Shown piece by piece: positions 33,789 through 41,545 of a stretch of DNA of 64,000 bases. The stretch covers positions 248,001 to 312,000 of the forward strand of contig NZ_CP061280.1 of assembly GCF_014541205.1 (NCBI RefSeq), written 5' to 3'. Both the position numbers and the translations under genes were made by a program. The DNA is from Mannheimia bovis (GTDB lineage: Bacteria; Pseudomonadota; Gammaproteobacteria; Enterobacterales; Pasteurellaceae). Positions within the stretch are counted from its first letter, which is position 1. Each line of letters begins with the position of its first letter. Below the pieces are notes generated by a model, which did no database searches, had not been told where the DNA came from, and saw only the letters and a program-made list of their open reading frames with translations.

Positions 33789-34739
33789 CTCACTCTAAAA
33801 AGAGAGAGTTTCCCATTTAGAATATGAGTTCCTAAAGTCAATCTAAACAAAAAGGAGGATCGTATGTTTTATCCTATTTGTTATCTTTTCTATATTTAGA
33901 TGTTAATGTCTCTCAAAAGTAAATAATCTTGATAGTGTTCAAACTTGCATAAACTCCTCTTAATTATCAGTGTTTATAAGGATAATAGCTTCTTATCATT
34001 TGGATATTCTGAGCATTCATTAAAAAAATCTTTTACATACCATAAGTTTAATGATTTATAAAACGCATTCTTCATACTTTTATTTATTCACTAATATTTT
34101 TATATCCTCTTCTTTCTGCCGATTTATACTTCATTCTGAAGCTTTCTTATCGCAATCATATTAAAATGACACATTTGTGTCAGGTATTCCAAAAAGCCCA
34201 TTTAACAACCTATAATACATTTCATAACTAATTGCATTACACAACCTTTTTCTCGTAGTCGATTTAAAGTTATTTTTTAGTAAATATCTTTTTCTGTTTT
34301 AACTGTGTAATGAGCAATAGCTTTTTGATATTGCTATCCATCAAACTTAAAATACAAAAACCAAAATGATAAAATATGATATCCATCAAAATATTTCATT
34401 TTTTATTTTTAGGAAGATTTAATTTATTCTTAGAAGTGTTTCAATATATCGTTGAATTATTCTAACTAAATAATGATATTTATACAGTAGGTTATGTGTA
34501 AGCTTGTTTTTCGCAAGTGTAGCCAATTCAAATAGATATTGGATCTAATTTTTTTATTAAATTTTTATTATAGGAAGGGCATTTGTAACGTTGAGTTTTA
34601 TTTTTCTTAACATGCTTATATATGGTCGATTTGGGGCAGAAAAGAACATTTTTTTGTTTATAATTCAAAAAATCGGATTAAAACTTTCTATTATAAAGCT
34701 TTAATCCACTTTTTACCAACACTTTTTTCTATTATACCT
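33789..34739 (-). mobile_element. Right part of the older, decayed IS copy
   Basis: This AT-rich stretch has no long open frame but aligns base by base with the intact element at many places, for example GATATTGGATCTAATTTTT, GCATTTGTAACGTTGAGT and the right end ACCAACACTTTTTTCTATTA. Many point changes and indels have destroyed the transposase. Its end at 34739 is just before the terminator of the adhesin operon. No other gene is visible here. Confidence 0.8.
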
Positions 34740-34747
34740 AAAAATAA

Positions 34748-34766
34748 TGCCTCTTAAAAAGAGGCA
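34748..34766 (-). terminator. Terminator of the adhesin-accessory operon
   Basis: Perfect eight-pair stem TGCCTCTT / AAGAGGCA with a three-base loop, followed on the minus strand by TTATTTTTAGG. It lies 10 bases after the last stop of the accessory frame. Confidence 0.7.
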
Positions 34767-34776
34767 CTATTATTTT

Positions 34777-35136
34777 TTACTTAGTGCTTCTATTAAGCAC
34801 TAATTTTTTACCTTCAAACTCTATCTCAATTACTTTGGGAGCAATTACTTTTTCATGTGAAATAGCAATTACGTTTCCGAATTGAGCTATTTTTTCAAAT
34901 TTTCCATTTAATTTAAACTGGGCTGTATCCGTGTCTTTATTAAACAATAAGAACGTACCGATTCGCGTAACTTTTACGCTTTCTAAGCTATCGAATTCTT
35001 TTTTAGTTAGCTTATACTTCGGTTCTTTTTTCTTTTTGTATTTTGCTATCACCTTTTTGTCGGTTGCCCGATTGATGATCTCATTCAATGCTTTCGCCTC
35101 AGGTGATTCCGATTGAACTTGACCATCAATTATGGC
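34777..35136 (-). CDS. Second (-1) frame of the adhesin accessory protein
   Basis: This frame has no credible start of its own (a TTG at 35088 lacks a ribosome site) but is open from GCC at 35136, directly at the slippery run, for 119 residues. The product is lysine-rich at first (AKYKKKKEPKYKLTKKEF) and then beta-rich (VTRIGTFLLFNKDTDTAQF, KVIEIEFEGKKLVL). It is best read as the C-terminal domain of the protein starting at 35651, made after a -1 shift or lost through a one-base deletion. Confidence 0.6.
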   Translation of the reverse strand, partial: AIIDGQVQSESPEAKALNEIINRATDKKVIAKYKKKKEPKYKLTKKEFDSLESVKVTRIGTFLLFNKDTDTAQFKLNGKFEKIAQFGNVIAISHEKVIAPKVIEIEFEGKKLVLNRSTK

Positions 35137-35651
35137 TTTTTTTCTTCATTTACCTCTGGAGCCGAATTTTCTTTCACTTCATTATCTAAAATGACTTCTA
35201 TTTGATTACCTTCTGGAGGCTGAACGACAGGAGTCTCGGTATTTGTCTCTTCTTCAAAGATTGCTTCGCTAATAAATTGATCCTGCTTTAATTTCAGCTG
35301 TGACTGTTTATTTACTGCACTTATAAACACGGTCGAGCCCACTTTTTCAAACTGGATAACCACATCTGGCACTTGTTTTTGGAGATCTTCAATTAGATTT
35401 TTAACTGTAATTGGTGTGCTATTATTAAATTTAACCTTCTTATTTGGGTCAATTTTATAACTTAAATAGCCAATATTTAAACGATTTGACGCCAATTGGA
35501 GTAAATCGCCGACTTCCCCCTCATAGGCTAATTTTAATTTAGCCTGTTCATAACGTTTAAATACTGCAGATTCATCAATATTTGCGACTGCCGATGTAAG
35601 TATTCCAAAAGATAAAAACGCACAAATTAGCGGTTTATGTAAAAATTTCAT
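35130..35651 (-). CDS. Exported protein with secretin-N0/STN-like domain, adhesin accessory candidate
   Basis: The 173-residue frame has a signal peptide (cleavage after SAVA), then a beta-alpha-beta pattern (GDLLQLASNRLNIGYLSYKI, STPITVKNLIEDLQKQVPDV, FEKVGSTVFISAV) like an STN/secretin N0 or DotD-type fold, and an acidic, proline-rich linker. It stops right after a run of seven A; the -1 frame continues for 119 residues. It lies 84 bases downstream of a giant trimeric autotransporter in the same direction, so a role in its export, anchoring or peptidoglycan contact is possible. That role is inference; no family name is certain. Confidence 0.65.
   Translation of the reverse strand: MKFLHKPLICAFLSFGILTSAVANIDESAVFKRYEQAKLKLAYEGEVGDLLQLASNRLNIGYLSYKIDPNKKVKFNNSTPITVKNLIEDLQKQVPDVVIQFEKVGSTVFISAVNKQSQLKLKQDQFISEAIFEEETNTETPVVQPPEGNQIEVILDNEVKENSAPEVNEEKKP
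35136..35142 (-). other. A_AAA_AAG slippery heptamer in frame
   Basis: The zero frame reads GAA AAA AAG CCA TAA, which places the heptamer A AAA AAG exactly in the phase used for -1 frameshifting (as in dnaX). The -1 frame is open downstream for 119 residues. No strong downstream stem or upstream Shine-Dalgarno stimulator was obvious by eye. Confidence 0.55.
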
Positions 35652-35734
35652 TACTACCTCAATATTTCATAAATAAAGTAAGCCTGCCTCATTTGCAGGC
35701 TTACAAGCGGTTAAAATTACTCAATTTTTGCAAA

Positions 35735-38700
35735 TTACTTAAATTTAAAGCCAACGGAAGCACCACCGCCCACTTCACCTTGATTATTCGCTGAACCAAG
35801 TAGTTTTAAATGTATTTTACCATTATCAGATACTTTAGAATAACCCACAGCAAGTGCAGTTGAGCCGTTATAAGTACCTGTCCCAACAGAGAGCATATTA
35901 TCACCTGCCAATGATGCATTCACTAAACTCGCAGCGGCATATGCACCTGCCACACCACCACTTAAACGTTTTTCCGCTTTTTGTAGTTTGCTCTCAACAC
36001 CTGCAATACCACGATTTAATTGACCAACTGTTGCTGCATCATTATCTGCAACCCCATCGGCAACATTCGTAATACGGCGAGATAAGCCCACTTGTGAATT
36101 ACCCACGGAAAATTCATTATCGCTCAATGCTACAGAGCCTGAACCCATAGCAACACTATTTGCCCCTAACGCAGCACTATTTCCACCAATAGCTACACTT
36201 TCATTGCCTTTTGCCGAAGCTGCATTTCCTGTGCTATTTACTGAAGCATAACGGTTATTTTGTGAAACTGCTTTAATAGCGGTTTTAACATTCTTGGTTT
36301 TCTTCGCATCACCTTGCTCGTAATATTCAAATTCTGCATCTAACAAACCATTTGATGTTACAACTGCACCTAAAATTTGAGCAACACCATAAAGCTGCTG
36401 ACCTGTTACTGCTTCACTACTTGTATCACTAATTAATCCGTTCGACACATTGTTTATCTTACGTTTCAAACCAGTTACTTCATTACCGACAGAAACCTCA
36501 TTTTCTGCCGTTGCTAACGAGCCTTGCCCTAATGCCACAGAACCACTAGCCAACGCTGCTGCATTTTGTCCTAATACCGTTGCGTTCTCTTTCGTTGCCA
36601 CTGCCTCATTTCCCAACACTGTCGAGGCTGAGCCTAAGGCTTGAGTATTAATTCCTAACGCCATTGCCCTTTGCTCAGCTGAAACTGCATTATTTCCTAA
36701 AGCAATTGAATCTTTGCCTAACGCTTGAGCATTAGCACCTGTTGCAGTCGCATTTTCTTCTTTAGCTACAGCGTTTGCACCCTGTGCCGTTGAATTTTTG
36801 CCTAACGCTTGAGCATTAGCACCTGTTGCAGTCGCATTTTCTTCTTTAGCTACAGCGTTTGCACCCTGTGCCGTTGAATTTTTGCCTAACGCTTGAGCAC
36901 TAGCACCTGTTGCAGTCGCATTTTCTTCTTTAGCTACAGCGTTTGCACCCTGTGCCGTTGAATTTTTGCCTAACGCTTGAGCATTAGCACCTGTTGCAGT
37001 CGCATTTTCTTCTTTAGCTACAGCGTTTGCACCCTGTGCCGTTGAATTTTTGCCTAACGCTTGAGCATTAGCACCTGTTGCTGTTGCATTTTCTTCGGCT
37101 GCGACTGCATTTGCACCCTGTGCCGTTGAATTTTTGCCTAACGCTTGAGCATTAGCACCTGTTGCTGTTGAATTTTCTTCGGCTGCGACTGCATTTGCAC
37201 CCTGGACCGTAGAGTTCTTACCTAAGGCTTGAGCATTCGCACCTGTTGCTGTTGCATTTTCTTCGGCTGCGACTGCGTTTGCACCCTGTGCCGTTGAATT
37301 TTTGCCTAACGCTTGAGCATTAGCACCTGTTGCAGTCGCATTTTCTTCTTTAGCTACAGCGTTTGCACCCTGTGCCGTTGAGTTTTTACCCAATGCTTTA
37401 ACGTTAGCACCTTCTGCTGTAGCGTTTTCTCCTACTGCAACGGCATTTGTACCTTGTGCTGTTGAATCTTTACCTAATGCTTGAGCATTATTTCCTTGTG
37501 CGATGGCATTCTCGCCAATTGCTAGAGCATTAACACCATCCGCAATTGCATTTTTGCCTGAAGCAAAGGCATTGGCTCCTTCTGCTATTGAATTTTCGCC
37601 AATATTCGCTATTGATGAATTAGCTAAATTTTTGTTTAACTGTTCTAATTCGGTTTGTTTGCCTACTAGCTCTTGGCGTTGTAATACTAGTTCACCTTGA
37701 CGCTGATTTAACAGTTGTTCTTGCTCTCGCTTGCGATCTGCTAGGGTTTCATCATCTGGAGACAAACCTAAACTAGCAATTTGGTCGATAAGCTGGTTAA
37801 TCTCGTTCTGTGTACTATTTACCTTATTTTGAGCCTCTGTCACCGCTCTCTTTAATTCTTCCGATTTTGTTTTGGTTGCCACAATAATCGGATCAGTAGA
37901 GTCATAAGTTCTAATGCGTTTATCTACATGATTATAAAACTCTTGTATTCGTGGTAAATATTCAGCAAATTCTCTTTCAATAACTTCTTTGTTGATAGTT
38001 AATTTATCAACAATCCATTGCGAGAAATTACGCTTATCACCTACCCCTTCCACAATAGTGTTTCTATCCTCTAATAATTGAGCATTCAGTTCATCAATAC
38101 GTTGATTATTTTGCTCTCCTAATGGCTTCGACTGTTCTCTTTTCAATTCTTCAAGCCCTGTAATATACTGATTTATAGCTTCACTATAAGCTTTTACTTT
38201 ATCCCAGTTCTCCTTATACCCTACCAAATCAAAAAACCATTCATCCCTCTCAAAATCAATTGCACCATACGTATCATTAACACTCTTAATATAACGATTA
38301 AGACTAATTACATCATCCTCTGAAAAAGCATTATTTTTAGAAAAAGCCTTTAATATTTGGATTACATTTGAAACATATGCCCCACCATCTAGATTCAATA
38401 AATAATTCAATTCACTATGCTTTAGTCTCGAGTAATGATTTTCTTTTAAAGGCGGTAAAAACAAACTAGGTAAATTAAATTTTTCATGAATACTTATACG
38501 CGTCACCGGATACATATCATTAATCATAACATTTACTAAACTATTTTCTTTTAATGAAGAAAAAGAGAAATATAAATCTAATAATAGAGAGTCTCCACCT
38601 CTGTGAGTAAAAGAACTGTAGGAATGACTATACTGATCAGGGTTAAGACTATTAAAAAAATCACCAATTACACTAACTGCGTCATATTGTTTGTTCGAAT

Positions 38701-39727
38701 CAAATTGACGTGTAAGAATTTCTCTATCTATACGAGATAAATCTGTAATATAAAATGCGTGATGCTGAGTGCCAATACTAGGGTCATATGGTTCCATAGG
38801 TTCACTAGGGAATATTGGCTCAGAAACATAATCTGGATTACGATCATATTCTTCCTTTTGTTTGTAATATTCCTTCAGATCTTCCCTATATTGTCTCAAG
38901 GCCTCTTCGTAATCATCCATCATTTTTATGTATGCTGCGTATTTTTTACTATGAGTATTAATGTATTGAAAAGTCTCACCCAATTGTTCTCTTAAATACT
39001 GTTCGGCAATACCTGCGCTATTATTACGATTAATATATCCATCAATTAACGCCCGATATTGCTGCTCAGTATATTGCCCTGCTAAATCCGTAAATTCATT
39101 TTCAATTTTATTCTTTAACACGGTTGTTAAAGTTTCTCTACCGTTAGCTTGATTAAGCTGAGACCAATCTAATGTTCTTAATACTTTATCAAAATCTGAG
39201 TATAAACTATCACCACGACTATCTTTTGATACACGGTTATAGGCATCATTCGCTTGGGTTAATTGGTTTTGCTGATCACTTAAATTATTTTCAATAGTTT
39301 CTCTTTGTTTTTGTAGGGTGGCCTGCTGCTCAAGTAAACGAGCAACAGCAATTTGACGTTGATTAATATCAGTGATACGGCGTTCAATACCATCAATTAA
39401 GCTTTGAATAGAGTAAAGTTGAGCATCAATATTGCTAATTTCTTTCTGTTTTTCACCAATTTGACGTTCAATATCTGCAACCGCTTCACGGCGTTTGGCA
39501 AACTGCTCTCGATTCATTCCTTCACCTGTTGCAATAGCATTATGTCCTATAGCAACACCATTAGTTGAAGTAGTATAACTACCTTGCCCAATAGCCGTAG
39601 AATTTGTGCCTAAAGCCTGCCCGTTACCGGCAGAATAGCTGTTAGCATACGCTGAGCTTGAAATCAGAAGAGTAAGAAGAAGAGAAGCCACACTGTGCGG
39701 AGAACAGTTGAACGTATAAGATTTCAT
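35735..39727 (-). CDS. Giant trimeric autotransporter adhesin (YadA/Hsf type)
   Basis: The 1330-residue protein starts MKSYTFNCSPHSVAS with a signal peptide ending SSSAYA; AGGAAAATT precedes this ATG, and the 37-residue longer frame is not needed. Domain order: short YadA-like head repeats (to about 65), a long coiled-coil-rich insertion (about 70-700), a second head with many xALGxxS/xAxGxNA repeats (about 704-1110) including eight 28-residue units, neck/stalk segments with NVADGVADNDAATVGQL, and a C-terminal YadA membrane anchor ending in phenylalanine-lysine (GGGASVGFKFK). It forms a surface homotrimer for adhesion. It heads an operon with the exported accessory protein. Confidence 0.92.
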   Translation of the reverse strand: MKSYTFNCSPHSVASLLLTLLISSSAYANSYSAGNGQALGTNSTAIGQGSYTTSTNGVAIGHNAIATGEGMNREQFAKRREAVADIERQIGEKQKEISNIDAQLYSIQSLIDGIERRITDINQRQIAVARLLEQQATLQKQRETIENNLSDQQNQLTQANDAYNRVSKDSRGDSLYSDFDKVLRTLDWSQLNQANGRETLTTVLKNKIENEFTDLAGQYTEQQYRALIDGYINRNNSAGIAEQYLREQLGETFQYINTHSKKYAAYIKMMDDYEEALRQYREDLKEYYKQKEEYDRNPDYVSEPIFPSEPMEPYDPSIGTQHHAFYITDLSRIDREILTRQFDSNKQYDAVSVIGDFFNSLNPDQYSHSYSSFTHRGGDSLLLDLYFSFSSLKENSLVNVMINDMYPVTRISIHEKFNLPSLFLPPLKENHYSRLKHSELNYLLNLDGGAYVSNVIQILKAFSKNNAFSEDDVISLNRYIKSVNDTYGAIDFERDEWFFDLVGYKENWDKVKAYSEAINQYITGLEELKREQSKPLGEQNNQRIDELNAQLLEDRNTIVEGVGDKRNFSQWIVDKLTINKEVIEREFAEYLPRIQEFYNHVDKRIRTYDSTDPIIVATKTKSEELKRAVTEAQNKVNSTQNEINQLIDQIASLGLSPDDETLADRKREQEQLLNQRQGELVLQRQELVGKQTELEQLNKNLANSSIANIGENSIAEGANAFASGKNAIADGVNALAIGENAIAQGNNAQALGKDSTAQGTNAVAVGENATAEGANVKALGKNSTAQGANAVAKEENATATGANAQALGKNSTAQGANAVAAEENATATGANAQALGKNSTVQGANAVAAEENSTATGANAQALGKNSTAQGANAVAAEENATATGANAQALGKNSTAQGANAVAKEENATATGANAQALGKNSTAQGANAVAKEENATATGASAQALGKNSTAQGANAVAKEENATATGANAQALGKNSTAQGANAVAKEENATATGANAQALGKDSIALGNNAVSAEQRAMALGINTQALGSASTVLGNEAVATKENATVLGQNAAALASGSVALGQGSLATAENEVSVGNEVTGLKRKINNVSNGLISDTSSEAVTGQQLYGVAQILGAVVTSNGLLDAEFEYYEQGDAKKTKNVKTAIKAVSQNNRYASVNSTGNAASAKGNESVAIGGNSAALGANSVAMGSGSVALSDNEFSVGNSQVGLSRRITNVADGVADNDAATVGQLNRGIAGVESKLQKAEKRLSGGVAGAYAAASLVNASLAGDNMLSVGTGTYNGSTALAVGYSKVSDNGKIHLKLLGSANNQGEVGGGASVGFKFK
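36723..37394 (-). repeat. Eight 84-bp tandem repeats in the adhesin head
   Basis: GCTTGAGCA recurs at 36723, 36807, 36891, 36975, 37059, 37143, 37227 and 37311, an exact 84-base spacing. Each unit encodes 28 residues of the form ALGKNSTAQGANAV followed by A(K/A)EENATATGANAQ. Neighbouring units differ by few bases, so copy number can change by recombination or slippage without breaking the frame. Confidence 0.92.
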
Positions 39728-39854
39728 ATACAATTTTCCTAAATCTATTATAATATAAAGAATAACTAAGTTAATTTTAATAAATTTGTATTCAATCAGC
39801 ATTATAAATTTAATTAATTTACATTTTAATTGTCTCAACTATGAAAAAATAAAA

Positions 39855-39909
39855 AAACAACCTCTCTAGAGTAAAAATTTGTCAATTTTCTACTCTAGAG
39901 AGGTTGTTT
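39855..39909 (-). terminator. Very long terminator hairpin after gabD
   Basis: A 19-pair perfect stem (AAACAACCTCTCTAGAGTA and its complement) whose loop can pair further (AAAATT / AATTTT), followed on the minus strand by TTTTTTTATTTTTTC. It ends gabD and shields the adhesin operon from read-through. Confidence 0.85.
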
Positions 39910-39943
39910 GTGTACCATTTATAATAATTAAAAGCAGGTCAAC

Positions 39944-41389
39944 TTAAATCTTAATACAAAGATATTTTATTTCTAAAAATTCATCTAGCCCATATTTCGA
40001 ACCTTCTCGTCCGATGCCGGACTCTTTGACCCCACCGAATGGGGCAATTTCGTTGCTGATCAGTCCTTCATTTATGCCAACAATACCGTATTCTAACTGT
40101 TCAGACACTCGCCAAATTCGTGAAAGATTTTCACTAAAGAGATACGACGCTAAACCAAACTCGGTATCATTTGCCCACTGAACAACCTCTTCTTCTGTCT
40201 TAAATTTAAAGATTGGAGCAAGTGGAGCAAAGGTTTCCTCTCGAGCAACTTTCATTTCTTGAGTTACATTTTTCAGGATAGTTGGCTGGAAAAAAGTACC
40301 TCCAAGCTCGTAGCGTTTACCGCCTATTACTAACTCCGCACCGAGAGAAAGAGCATTTTCAATATGATCTTCCACTTTTTCAAGAGCTCGTTTGCTAATC
40401 AGTGCCCCCATTGTAACATTTGGATCGGTTGGAGCTCCGAGTTTAATTTGCTCGACTTTTTGTTGGAATTTTGCAAGAAATTGCTCATAAATACCCGCTT
40501 GCACATAAATACGGTTAGCACAAACACAGGTTTGTCCTGCATTACGGAATTTTGAGGCAAATACGCCTTCAACAGCTTTATCTAAATCTGCATCGTCAAA
40601 CACGATTGCTGGAGCATTGCCCCCCAATTCTAGGGCTAATTTTTTAACGGTACTTGCCGATTGCTCCATTAAAATCTTACCCACACGGGTTGAACCCGTA
40701 AAGGTTACTTTTCTCACACTTGAATTAGTGGTTAACTCCTTACCAATCTCTTCCGATTTCTCAGCAGTAACAATGTTAAACACACCCGCTGGAATTCCTG
40801 CCTGCTCGGCTAATTTTGCTAAAGCGATAGCAGAAAGTGGCGTTTCTGCTGCGGGTTTAAAGACTATTGCACAGCCCGCTGCTAGTGCCGGAGCGGCTTT
40901 TCGGGTAATCATTGCATTTGGAAAATTCCAAGGAGTAATTGCAGCTACTACACCGATAGGTTGTTTGATGACCATTAAGCGATGATCAGTCCTATCTTGC
41001 GGTAATACATCACCATAAATTCGTTTACATTCTTCCGCATAAAACTCAACAAAACTTGCTCCGTAGGTAATTTCAGTACGGCTTTCAGTGATTGGCTTGC
41101 CTTGTTCCAAACTCAAAATTTGAGCCAGTTCTTCTTTGTTTTGAATAATCAGATCAAACCATTTGCGTAAAATCGTTGATTTTTCTTTTGGTAATAGTGC
41201 CTGCCATTTTTTCTGTGCGATAACCGCTTTTTCAATCGCTAAGCGAGCATCTTCTACATCTAAATCTGCAACCTTGCCGATTAATTCGCCAGTAGTTGGA
41301 TTGGTAACATCAAAGGTTCTCTTACCTTCGACAAACTCCCCATTGATATAGGCTCTAAAGTCCAGTAAAGAAAAGTTGTTATTTGACAT
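39944..41389 (-). CDS. gabD: Succinate-semialdehyde dehydrogenase (NAD(P)+), GabD type
   Basis: An aldehyde dehydrogenase of 481 residues. TPWNFPNAMITRK, FTGSTRVGKILM, the catalytic glutamate in LALELGGNAP and cysteine in NAGQTCVCANR are intact. The closest fit is GabD, which oxidises succinate semialdehyde to succinate. Related aldehyde substrates cannot be excluded. The start is MSNNNFSLLD with AGGGG five bases upstream. gabT or gabP are not adjacent. It sits downstream of the gluconate transporter, separated by a uptake-sequence terminator. Confidence 0.87.
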   Translation of the reverse strand: MSNNNFSLLDFRAYINGEFVEGKRTFDVTNPTTGELIGKVADLDVEDARLAIEKAVIAQKKWQALLPKEKSTILRKWFDLIIQNKEELAQILSLEQGKPITESRTEITYGASFVEFYAEECKRIYGDVLPQDRTDHRLMVIKQPIGVVAAITPWNFPNAMITRKAAPALAAGCAIVFKPAAETPLSAIALAKLAEQAGIPAGVFNIVTAEKSEEIGKELTTNSSVRKVTFTGSTRVGKILMEQSASTVKKLALELGGNAPAIVFDDADLDKAVEGVFASKFRNAGQTCVCANRIYVQAGIYEQFLAKFQQKVEQIKLGAPTDPNVTMGALISKRALEKVEDHIENALSLGAELVIGGKRYELGGTFFQPTILKNVTQEMKVAREETFAPLAPIFKFKTEEEVVQWANDTEFGLASYLFSENLSRIWRVSEQLEYGIVGINEGLISNEIAPFGGVKESGIGREGSKYGLDEFLEIKYLCIKI

Positions 41390-41471
41390 AATCACCCCTA
41401 TTAAATGATTAAAAATAGAACGGAACGTCTATAATCTACTCCAATTAAAGAGAAAATTACAATAGTTATAT

Positions 41472-41535
41472 AAAAAAACAAGCGGTCGATTTTCTTATCT
41501 ATATTGCAAGATTATGAAGAAAATCGACCGCTTGT
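41472..41535 (-). terminator. Terminator of the gluconate transporter gene made from an uptake-sequence pair
   Basis: ACAAGCGGTCGATTTTCTT and its exact complement form a 19-pair stem around a 20-base loop (41478-41535). On the minus strand it ends in seven T (41471-41477), meeting the rules for an intrinsic terminator just after the transporter stop. Confidence 0.8.
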
Positions 41536-41545
41536 AAGAGTTAAA

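Noticed and set aside
34777-35088. Independent gene starting with TTG at 35088
   Set aside because: No ribosome binding site precedes the TTG, and the frame is open further upstream to the slippery run at 35136, so it is better seen as the second half of the upstream gene.
36700-37480. Regular repeats resembling a CRISPR array
   Set aside because: The period of 84 bases is in frame inside an adhesin gene and the whole unit, not only short repeats, is conserved. No unique spacers and no cas genes are present.
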